NCBI RefSeq assembly: GCF_000282635.1
Contig: NZ_AKIW01000010.1
Span: 1-46,110, forward strand
Direction of reading: 5' to 3'
From: Variovorax sp. CF313
GTDB taxonomy: Bacteria; Pseudomonadota; Gammaproteobacteria; Burkholderiales; Burkholderiaceae_C
DNA length: 46,110 nt
Below are positions 12,001 to 15,812 of the stretch, piece after piece. Within the stretch, counting starts at the first letter, position 1; every line of letters begins with the position of its first letter. The notes under the pieces were generated by a model. That model saw nothing but the letters and a program-made list of their open reading frames with translations, searched no databases and was not told the DNA's origin. Both the position numbers and the translations under genes were made by a program.

Positions 12001-12617
12001 GTGTAGTCGAAGTAGGTGGTCTCGCCGTTGGCGTCGGCGATCTTCTGCAGGGTGCCGTTGGCGTTGTAGGTATAGCTGAGCGTGTTGCCGGCAGGATCCT
12101 TGGCCGTCAGCAGGCGCCCAAGGGACGTCGACTCGTAGCTCTCCTGCAAGCCGGTGTCGCCGTCGGTCCAGTTCAAGCGCTGGGCAGTGGCGTCATAGGC
12201 GATCGTGTCGAACGCCCCCGCGCCCGCGGAGCTGACGTAAAGACTTCGCGCTGCGTCCCAGGTGTAGGTTGCCGCAGCACCATCTCGGTCCACGCGTACC
12301 AGCGTGCTGCTCGCGGCGCCCAGCGTGCCGCTGAGCAGTTTGACGCTCTGACCGTAGGCGCCAACCACCCAGTTGTCGCCGTTATCGTCGTTGAGCAGCC
12401 CCTGGCTGTTGTAGGTCCGCACGGCGCTGATGTCCAGGCCGCGCCCGACTAGCTTGTCGTCGAAGTCCTGCAGGACCAGGTTGCCGTTCGCAATGTTGAC
12501 GAACGCCTGCTCGCCGTTGCGCCCTTGGCCGGCTGCACCTTGCGTGCCGCGCTGCCCAAGGGTTGCCAAAGACGTCAAACTCAGGCCGAGACTGTTGCCG
12601 CTGACGATCGCTACCAT
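1..12617 (-). CDS. Giant YD/Rhs-repeat protein, C-terminus outside the window (partial)
   Basis: The frame stays open from ATG 12617 to the left edge, about 4205 codons. I checked it at six points and saw no frameshift. Most of the protein is YD repeats (patterns such as YDxxGR, YDANGN and YDKLGR), the family that builds Rhs/Tc-toxin-like beta shells around polymorphic C-terminal toxins. Non-repeat inserts are: a jelly-roll carbohydrate-binding-like module (residues ~1650-1810); a B-lectin module (~2590-2705) with three QxDGNLV motifs; fibronectin III-like beta segments (~2990-3380); and a Tyr/Gln/Val-rich stretch with YETVY-type repeats (~3380-3550). After these, YD repeats resume. The N-terminus (MVAIVSGNSLGLSLTSL) is not a Sec signal. 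No strong ribosome binding site precedes the ATG; the upstream bases are GGGTATAAAA. A C-terminal toxin and immunity gene would lie beyond position 1 and cannot be judged. Surface or secreted location is inferred. Family call is firm, function is open. Confidence 0.9.
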   Translation of the reverse strand, partial: MVAIVSGNSLGLSLTSLATLGQRGTQGAAGQGRNGEQAFVNIANGNLVLQDFDDKLVGRGLDISAVRTYNSQGLLNDDNGDNWVVGAYGQSVKLLSGTLGAASSTLVRVDRDGAAATYTWDAARSLYVSSAGAGAFDTIAYDATAQRLNWTDGDTGLQESYESTSLGRLLTAKDPAGNTLSYTYNANGTLQKIADANGETTYFDYTGTNLTQIRTEATGNVVLTRVRYAYDASNRLTSVTVDLTPDDNVVADEKTYVTTYTYDGTSKRVASVTQSDGTSLAFKYTLVGADYRVSSVKTGDGRTTLYSYDTTNRATTVIDPMGLQTVYTYDAAGQLTQIQAPAVGGVSQTTLFSYDAAGNITSVTDPQGFTVTMQYDAYGNQTLQRDAAGNTITRTFDTRNQLLTETVYLTPDPDGAGAAPPTQPLTTRYVYDAAGKNQLRFVVSAEGRVTEYRYDSYGQRTSALQYAGGKYDVSALTTTAVPTEAQLVTWSGTQDRTQASRTDTVYDARGQVQKVTVFGTVDVSGNGVADATQSITQYVYDRAGLLLSSISATNGTTQFTYDGKGRQLSSQNALGQTTLTSYDDANNKTVVTLANGLITTSAYDKNGRLTSITQSSAQSTNLGTASNTYDDAGRLIQQIDATGVVTGRVYDLAGRLVAEIDGTNRVTEYLYDRNNQLTQKIVYATAANATAVSNYYSDPSSVPASNLNNIRPASTTADQKSWRIYDSAGRLVRTVDAAGAVTDLRYDGASRLTGTTQYDQVIATGALTSAPALENTTPTADANKDRVTRRFYDNDGLLLGTLDAEGYLTESRYDGKGRLITQIAYATATTASLRANGSIAQLIPGSNAQDQTSRWLYDDQGRVLAQIDAEGYMTEFVYDANGNVTTSTRYATQVNATLLSQMTTATTVATLRPATAGGVRTTASVYDKLNRVTQRTNYEGTVFQYEYDNVGNLVKTTNAVGTAEVQTVNARYDLQGRLTGELTAEGGALLVAGQTQAQIDAIWSQYGLTHAYDAAGRRVSTTDAYGNRTLYFYDKDSRLTHTINALGEVTEQHYNALGQLDSTTRYGTRLASLTDLSGGLVTLALTTAVTGIKNTTLDTTQTFSYKLAGQVASAADALGNVTQSSYNAFGELTGRTQALGSGQQLVQSMTVDRRGLVTGTVSDASGINAITSAVYDAFGRVKSSTDANGNVRQQSFDRLGRTVSTTDALAAVRSSTYDAFGRVMTQTDALNQVTTFTYNQTLRSVAVKTPENITVTTVYTRLGQTQSVVDGNGNTTTYTYDKNGNQLTAVTALTTTANTYDRAGRLATTKDANGTVVTLGYDAASRVLTRTVDATGLNLITTYAYDPKGQQYTVTDPNGVVTRITYDLKGQVLSRAVDPAGLNLLTQYTYDGVGNTLTVIDPNGVTTQYVYDKLGRRTQTRVDPAGLNLTTAYAYDKNGNVTSRTDPNLQVTRYAYDAEDQLIFTLDPLGNLQRTKYDAEGRVIQTVGYAAPIDVTGLGAAPTVAQIEAKVAAIVNTAKDAIEYRVLDKNGRIVATVNGLGEVVKFVYDGNGNVIDRTAYANRITLASWTVGSVPAPTADATRDLRLRTVYDQLNRAIYTIDGTGAVTRNIYDANGNVVEHLAYATPVPVATAATASALAAAVLLATNPQQAGTNLLTQSEFANGVTDLQAKGGGITAATMTGMAGAIRVDRDPSVTTYAYKSLTPAPVPGVSYTLSVIVEMEDGLPPSFGNASVTNAANSFGLALFMGSTNPLKYVVQDMGSGRYRVSVTGVAPPAASVYFGVLKYPGNDARAFRVSGFQVEQAEVASRYTTTTTAAVVQVATGVRERFVYDRANRLTWRADGVGAVTQLVYDKNGNVLKTIQYATAITGAVSLTTVTTTAGDRITDSVYDTANRQTFVTDALGTLTETVYDKNGNVTTRYAYSKPVAVPTTTSKLTDAQARTARVYDYAGGDRVTRAAYDAANRLILNVDATGAMVETFYDAAGNAIKTTSYAKPIVLTTLQNNWTASYATLKALLALDTANDRTVKRTYDSASRLVYTVDPMGFVSKNVYDGVDRITQTVNYWYAIPAATANTTAAVAAAIVPQATSDRTTSFSYDAAGRLLSTTDALGYTESYTYNGLGQKVTFTNKKSSVWSYVYDAAGHMTTETAPAVEVTAVKLDANGNLVVDAANSATVGVITQLTYDALGNLRSRTEAVGRPEQRVTSYEYDAVGHQVRTVFPTVNVYSPAGDSLATNGAGGLASRTEVATTLETRTTYDVFGNAITNRDVAGSYSYKTYDVLGRVKYDVDALGFVTGYVYNTWGQVIELTRFANATTLADSSPASLTATQVTTAVNAAGIDHGPDRKITTTYDRAGRATKVVEPQTYTYDSSAPAGSQYASAGRTTVNTYNAFGDLTRVGLLKNATQNTWIYTNNYYNLNGQQIASVDALGYLTTQSFDSFGKVSVHTEFANAVANWNAASAPATPPTTTADVLNDRKTSYAYDRMGQKLSETRANVEYSASSNGTTSRADLVTSYAYDAVGNLTRTTDANGGATYSYYDALGRVSATVSPSTSNGNLVAGTRFQRDAYGNVVVKTETHVYKSSASADAYASVGATTLAPGQSLTPGQSIYSPDGRYNFTLQTDGNLVVYDRHDNNQAVWNSQTSGRVATSFTFQTDGNLVLSGPSGTIWSSGTATKGGASLVMQGDGNLVLYTAAGAAVWYTGGDNNAAINADRVTYTQYDKLGHATQSTDAAGYSHYSSYDARGNIAKEWQLVTDGNNASSTLFRAYQYDKLGQQTHVIDPASRSQVSGGTVTTVTQAQAGLVDTALEYNGFGEVTRKGVNGGRQEYFNYDNAGHIWRTNSGDGVDKVALYDLVGNQTANITSYGSTAGDVNLLNSYSTPDAVAAADLRRTDMVYDLLGHLASTIAPQRSDATGGAQVSRLFTQGTIAGSSAPTRDESGMANGSVGTNVVNLAWSALRNLGSGDIKVVMEYTTKPYSVTPVPLDANGNPVITDENGQPLPPPQMVAGQPRSRTQIVTNLAENTNSLTMRWDDAANDANGGVGRVTKITIYKKDTYGNWQPVIADGTVGYSGQVIDIDAPTDPSSSMRLQIRAAGSTGETGWSDAPMVNFGDMLRYNASALPPGNYEYRVTQTTSAGVATVTARGTVVLTSPPLATISVPMGFYQTSLYTGGLFTWPSPGASVEQTFRYRAAGGNGAWTTVAVSDRGNGRDGIDLSAIAAGNYEYELLWTRSGEGVPYAHATGPISSTGWVLPQWVPPVNLPVITGVSVQIVGTGGVDESNNPIGTPLTKIQWPYVASDGAGNAVTFRYRLQGSNSAWSTLPIQGVAGSDESSQPLGTQNVDVTSLPAGRYEFQILATYTSLGTTQSVAQATGILDNTRTPIMETRSGVNVIPYQVQVGSTPIYARDEGGNIIYETVYETQYQTQQVPVWGWVQVPRVEAYQVAVQGGPMISGYDESNNPIYVRDAWGNIQYETVYQTQYRVVYDNVWTVVGWQPTTVPVQVPVQRPVITGYQPVYEWRYNYVPYSYQVQVGTTPISVQDTTPPYTPGYWTPAIPPLFASQNTTGAGSAAASENNTDGAAATQTPTIQGASTTTRPAVNQNVDRWGNVISISDPRSAAWVTTYRYNANNQLVEQKQPDANGAQDTAGAATTQLFYDKLGRQVAVKDANGNVQGQVYDARGNLIQEVHADGGVINNNYNVFGDKVGTVDAEGRSTSFTYDNLGRLLTTTHMAADIWGWASPFGPSVTSTTAIIEANTWDQAGRKLTQMNGAGEILRYAYDLRGNVISTTQPLGQVTRAAFDSMNRKVGEYDANGALATWSYNYFGQLTGHVDIGGASYSYTYDNARQLTQQTNSRGQNLKYSYDRAGQLLRIDDAGVGKVTTYAYDLAGRHVRETTTQGGVAYQDNQMAYDALGRLRWVADTNAYISIDYDKVGNRTHIHTKLNYSGVSSLVGQIEQAEESDRYFAYDQMNRQTLVDSATGDGSVLGADGHRLSYDKNGNRKRDEHAGVRIIQQNGQWTAVGGNVVETYDYDNLNRLTTTWRDGARVETRGYDGASRVIQSMPDGLGVDYVNLHRQYRAVNGTDALQGRSSQYDANGRLTHQSTVEYMAAASVVDYTYDAVGNATSYLVADTLNGTFTNTAVTVERAEGYRTGSSFSVTARAGTTQILSQGIMGYNYDANGHLRSTGDVGQTAQPDLRTHNFIND
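1960..2470 (-). repeat. Tyr/Gln/Val-rich internal repeats of the Rhs protein
   Basis: About 170 residues of the Rhs frame have no YD repeats. Instead they repeat short aromatic blocks: VQVGSTPIYARDEGGN and VQVGTTPISVQD, then YETVYETQYQTQQVPVWGWV and YETVYQTQYRVVYDNVWTVV. The blocks occur two to three times in degenerate form. The stretch links the fibronectin-like block to the final YD block seen in the window. I do not recognise a named domain. Confidence 0.55.
4500..4850 (-). other. B-lectin (bulb-type mannose-binding) module inside the Rhs protein
   Basis: This stretch of the Rhs frame carries three bulb-lectin subdomains. Their signature motifs are QTDGNLVVY, QTDGNLVLS and QGDGNLVLY, each followed about ten residues later by a W (AVW, TIW, AVW). 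The family consensus is QxDxNxVxY, which binds mannose. Two sites are complete and the middle one has Ser in place of the final Tyr. The module sits between YD blocks, so it would be displayed on or in the Rhs shell. Glycan binding is inferred from the motif. Confidence 0.8.
7180..7660 (-). other. Jelly-roll carbohydrate-binding-like module inside the Rhs protein
   Basis: Within the giant Rhs frame the YD pattern stops for about 160 residues. The insert begins NLLTQSEFANGVTD, continues with a YAYKSLTP...YTLSVIVEM beta-strand pattern, then GSGRYRVSVTG and AFRVSGFQVEQ, and YD repeats resume after it. The opening NLLxxSxFxxG and the closing FQVEQ are typical of discoidin/CBM4_9-like jelly-roll modules seen in phage tail and glycan-binding proteins. 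The call rests on pattern only; fold and ligand are not proven. Confidence 0.5.
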
Positions 12618-12958
12618 TTTTATACCCGTGTCTTGGATGGATCCACTCCGCGCGCATTCGGCCTGCCTTGCGCCCGCTGCCTGGCAGATCGGATGCAATA
12701 TCCAGGGCTATGTCCCTGGTGGCTGCCCATCCGACCTGCAGGTCAAGGATCGGCGCACGGTTCCTGGCAATACATCCACGCGCCGTGACATTTGTTTAGC
12801 GGGCGCCAAAGTGTTCGGCGCCGCTGGGTCACTAAACAACTTTGCGAAGCGACGGATAAGCTCCATGCAAGCCACATCGACTGGGGCTGCACAGGTCGCG
12901 AGGACGGTCGGGCTCGCGGATGTCCGTTGCGATTCGAATGAATACGAAAGGCTGAAAA
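12618..12958. promoter_or_regulatory. Divergent intergenic region between the Rhs gene and the Hint-YcaO-ATP-grasp operon
   Basis: The 341 bp between the two divergent starts must hold both promoters. The base composition is more AT-rich toward the plus-strand start, and a GAAAGG ribosome binding site (12946-12951) precedes the Hint gene ATG by 7 bases. A nested inverted repeat lies at 12792-12839. A plus-strand frame crossing this region (12430-12996) has no recognisable protein character and overlaps both genes, so I do not call it a gene. Confidence 0.6.
12792..12839 (+). promoter_or_regulatory. Nested stem-loop in the probable leader of the Hint operon
   Basis: Outer arms TTGTTTAG (12792-12799) and CTAAACAA (12832-12839) are perfect complements. 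Inside them, AGCGGGCGCC (12798-12807) pairs with GGCGCCGCT (12817-12825) with one bulge and a 9-base loop. No T-tract follows, so a simple terminator is unlikely. It could be an attenuator, an mRNA-stabilising leader or an operator for either divergent promoter. Confidence 0.45.
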
Positions 12959-13711
12959 ATGGGATCGATTCAAAAGGAAATGCCGCTGTTCGTTGATGGT
13001 GCGGAAAGCTGTGTGAGCAGCAGAGCGCCAGAGCAAGATGCCAAGGAGGGCTGGTCGGTCACGGTTCGCCCCTACCGCAGCAAGCCTGCCGAAGATCTGC
13101 TGACCGATTACTCGTGCAACAGCTGCACTTGCTTCCTGGCCGGCAACCGTGTGCTCATGGCCGACGGTTCGCAAAAGGCGGTGGAAGACGTGCAGGTGGG
13201 CGACATGGTCATGACCATGTCGGGGCCCGATCGCGTTCGCATGCTTGAGCGCCCGGTGCTGGGCATGACACGCCGCGTGCTGGAAATCCGCGGCGTGGGC
13301 GACGAGTGCCTGTTTGTGACCGACGAGCACCCGCTGTGGACGAGTCGCCGCACAGACGATGGAACAGTCGAGAACTGGGGTGTGTACAACCTGAGCCACT
13401 ACCTCTACGAGCAGCGCAATGCCGTGGAGCCCAAGATCGAAGGTGCGCCCCATGCACTGGCCTTCGATCTGCCGGAGCAGGTGGCACATACGACGGGCTG
13501 GCTGCACGTGCGTCCGATCTACCATCACATGGAGCCGTCGACGCAGCTGTACAACATCGTGACCACCAACGCGTGCAGCGTGTTCGTCGAAGGCTTTGCT
13601 GCCTATTCGCACGGAACGGGCAGGCAACGGCCTGAAGCAGGCTGGACCGGAATGCAGGCCGACTCGCACGCTGAATCGTTCGTGCGCAAGTTCAGCCTGC
13701 AGAGTGCCTGA
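12959..13711 (+). CDS. Hint (hedgehog/intein) domain protein, candidate RiPP precursor fusion
   Basis: 250 residues; ATG chosen for its GAAAGG site. Residues 1-57 form a polar N-terminal region that ends in the motif SCNSCTC (Cys53, Cys56, Cys58). The Hint domain starts at Cys58 with CFLAGNRVLMADG and EDVQVGDMV. A block-B type TDEHPLW follows with His124, and the C-terminal beta strands read LYNIVTTNACSVFVEGFAAYSHG. The usual His-Asn end of inteins is His218-Gly219 here, so Asn-dependent C-terminal cleavage or splicing is unlikely, while N-S acyl shift at Cys58 remains possible. It is the first gene of an operon with a YcaO cyclodehydratase and an ATP-grasp enzyme. That context suggests the N-terminal part is a modified peptide released at Cys58 (inference). 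Alternatively it is a stand-alone Hint protein related to Rhs processing domains. Confidence 0.75.
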   Translation: MGSIQKEMPLFVDGAESCVSSRAPEQDAKEGWSVTVRPYRSKPAEDLLTDYSCNSCTCFLAGNRVLMADGSQKAVEDVQVGDMVMTMSGPDRVRMLERPVLGMTRRVLEIRGVGDECLFVTDEHPLWTSRRTDDGTVENWGVYNLSHYLYEQRNAVEPKIEGAPHALAFDLPEQVAHTTGWLHVRPIYHHMEPSTQLYNIVTTNACSVFVEGFAAYSHGTGRQRPEAGWTGMQADSHAESFVRKFSLQSA

Positions 13712-15797
13712 CTGCGGTTCCTTGAAACCACGGGAGAAAGATGCGGCCGGACATACGCGGCCGTGTCTTGCTGGCTGCGTGCAGATTCGAGGCGGCCTCC
13801 TTCGGTTGCGCAGCCAGGGGGGCGAGCTAGAGGTAAAAGCGCCCGGACGATTCCTCAAAGGGTTGGTCGACTGGTGCGACGGTGATCGCTCCTTGAGCGA
13901 GGTTGAAGCGTTGGCGCAGAGGAAGTGGGGCGCCAGCTCGTTCGCAGGGTTCCTGCGCGCAATGCTCTCGTCGGGGGTGTTGGTCGACGCCTCGACGGTC
14001 GCATTGCGTGCGCTGGCCTCATCTTCGGCGGCAGCAGTTCAAACTTCCGCAGGCGAAAACGAGCTTGATTGGCAGGCGGTCAGCGAGCCGGCTCGATGGC
14101 CCAAGTCGCGCGTTGCTGGTCTGGACGAGGCGCTGGAGCTCGTCGCGCATGCGCTTGCGCCCTACATTGCTGAAGGCTCAGCCGCGATGCGTGTGGTAGC
14201 CGTTCGATCCTTCATTTTTGCTCCTGAGGGCTCTCGAGGTGAGTCATTGACTGGCGCCGACTTGGCCCGGATCGCAGGGCGAGAGGTGGAGGTGCATGCG
14301 CGCTCGTCGTCCTTGATGTGGCGCGACATTTATCGCGCCATTGCGAATCCAGAAAGCCTGCAACAGGCGCACGCTTTAGTGGTTGTTGCTGCGATTCGTT
14401 CTGAGGAGCACGATGAAGACTCTCGATCGCGTACACGTCGGCAGTTGCTCACCACCGGAGCGGCTTTGCAGCGCGCAGAAGATGCACTGCGGCAGGTGCC
14501 CTTTGAGCTCTCGCAAGATCTCGAATTCGAGTCAAGTCGCCTGAGCCTTCTCTGCGGTGTCGAGGCGCACGAAATCATCGGTTGCGCCACCATTCGGTCA
14601 CGTGTGCCGCAGCGTTCGGCACCCGAGCCCTCGTTAAAACTCCGCTGGATGCCTGCGGCCCCTGTTCACGGCAGCGAACAGGTCACCCATGTCGTACGCG
14701 CAGAGCTTTTGGGCGCCAATACAGCAGGCATTGTCGGCTGGGGTCGCTCTCCTGATGCGAAGACAGCATGTGACATCGCTGTGTCCGAAATCGTGGAGCG
14801 CTACAGCTATCGAAGAGTGAGCCTGCCGTTGACCCGCGCGACTGGCATGGCGATGAGGCTAACGGTGGATCCACGCCGCTGGGGATGCTTTGCGTCTGAG
14901 CAGTACGCGAATGCTGTGCTGGGCGTCGCAGCATACGACCCCAATGAGGAGCGACATTGGGTCAAAGGGCGGAGTTTGGAGAAGGACGGTGACGTCTGGC
15001 TGCCCGCGGAATGCGTCTTCAGCATTGGCAGCTTGCCCGCAAAAGCGCGTATTTCGCCGTTGATGAAGGTGACATCCTCGGGCTGCGCAAGCGACGTCGA
15101 CGTTGCCGTGGCGCGCGAGCGCGCCGCGTATGAAATCATCGAGCGAGACGCGTTTCTGCGCCATTGGTTGGCGCAGCGACCGTGCTCTGAAGTCTCTCCA
15201 ACTTCGCTTTCGGTTGACCTCGCTGCGCGAGTTTCTTCCTTGTCCAAACTGGGTCTGCGGGTCGTTCTCGGGGCGGTACAAGGTGACTTGGGGCCTGTGG
15301 CGATCGCAGGGGTGATCTCGCCAAAGCAAGGCTTTTTCGTTTTGGGCTCTGCCTGCGCTGGCAGTGCTGAAGAGTCGCTCGGCAGAGCTTTGACGGAAGC
15401 ATCTGTGGCTGCGAATGCGCGCCTGCTCGGTACGCCGCGTCGGCCCATCAGTCCAAGCGCCATCCATTCACCAAGCGACCATGGTGACCTCTACGCGCAG
15501 CGCAGGTATTTTGAGAAAGCGCTAGCGCTCTTTGCGGACGCAAGCAGCGAAACTATGGAGGCGCTGGAAGCCAGGTGGCCACGCAGTGTGAAGCAGCGGC
15601 TACGCAGTGCCGGCAAGCCCGCATGCTGGGTTGATCTCAGCGCAAGCGAAGCTCCTGCGTCTTTGGATGGACGGCGAATTCATACGGTGCGTGTGCTGAT
15701 CGCCGATACGATTCCGATCGCGTTCGGACGAGACGCCGTGCCTCGCGGCATGGCGCACTTTGTGAAACGTGGTCTCTTTCCCCATCCTCTGGCCTGA
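13704..15797 (+). CDS. Fused TOMM-type cyclodehydratase with C-terminal YcaO domain
   Basis: About 697 residues from the GTG that overlaps the Hint gene stop. Other starts in frame are TTG 13722 and GTG 13779, none with a good ribosome binding site. Residues ~15-95 resemble the leader-binding (RRE/E1-like) N-terminus of thiazole/oxazole cyclodehydratases (VQIRGGLLRLRSQGGELEV, then a winged-helix-like part). Residues ~130-310 are weakly like a decayed nitroreductase/SagB module. Residues ~330-697 are a YcaO domain with the ATP/Mg motifs SEIVERY (361-367) and EIIERDAF (477-484). The C-terminus is FPHPLA, close to the Pro-rich tail that azoline-forming YcaO enzymes need, but it lacks the last Pro. 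YcaO enzymes phosphorylate backbone amides and cyclise Cys/Ser/Thr, or make thioamides and amidines. The likely substrate is the Hint-fused peptide encoded just upstream. No separate dehydrogenase is visible. Confidence 0.88.
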   Translation: MPDCGSLKPREKDAAGHTRPCLAGCVQIRGGLLRLRSQGGELEVKAPGRFLKGLVDWCDGDRSLSEVEALAQRKWGASSFAGFLRAMLSSGVLVDASTVALRALASSSAAAVQTSAGENELDWQAVSEPARWPKSRVAGLDEALELVAHALAPYIAEGSAAMRVVAVRSFIFAPEGSRGESLTGADLARIAGREVEVHARSSSLMWRDIYRAIANPESLQQAHALVVVAAIRSEEHDEDSRSRTRRQLLTTGAALQRAEDALRQVPFELSQDLEFESSRLSLLCGVEAHEIIGCATIRSRVPQRSAPEPSLKLRWMPAAPVHGSEQVTHVVRAELLGANTAGIVGWGRSPDAKTACDIAVSEIVERYSYRRVSLPLTRATGMAMRLTVDPRRWGCFASEQYANAVLGVAAYDPNEERHWVKGRSLEKDGDVWLPAECVFSIGSLPAKARISPLMKVTSSGCASDVDVAVARERAAYEIIERDAFLRHWLAQRPCSEVSPTSLSVDLAARVSSLSKLGLRVVLGAVQGDLGPVAIAGVISPKQGFFVLGSACAGSAEESLGRALTEASVAANARLLGTPRRPISPSAIHSPSDHGDLYAQRRYFEKALALFADASSETMEALEARWPRSVKQRLRSAGKPACWVDLSASEAPASLDGRRIHTVRVLIADTIPIAFGRDAVPRGMAHFVKRGLFPHPLA

Positions 15798-15812
15798 TAG
15801 CAGGTCCCTCTC

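Noticed and set aside
10905..12452. Plus-strand frame of 515 codons
   Set aside because: Antisense shadow of the Rhs N-terminal part; no recognisable domain.
1..12617. Periodic repeats as a CRISPR array or satellite
   Set aside because: The periodicity follows YD protein repeats in one reading frame; the DNA units differ and have no conserved spacer-repeat lengths.
12430..12996. Plus-strand 188-codon frame across the divergent promoter
   Set aside because: It overlaps both the Rhs start and the Hint start, has no domain and no supporting ribosome binding site.
13741..13830. Frameshift in the YcaO gene linking ATG 13741 to the main frame
   Set aside because: The leader-binding pattern already starts in the main frame near 13758, so no shift is needed; kept only as a start-site question.
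12743..13858. Minus-strand 371-codon frame opposite the Hint gene
   Set aside because: Mirror frame of the Hint and YcaO starts; Hint motifs are clear on the plus strand.
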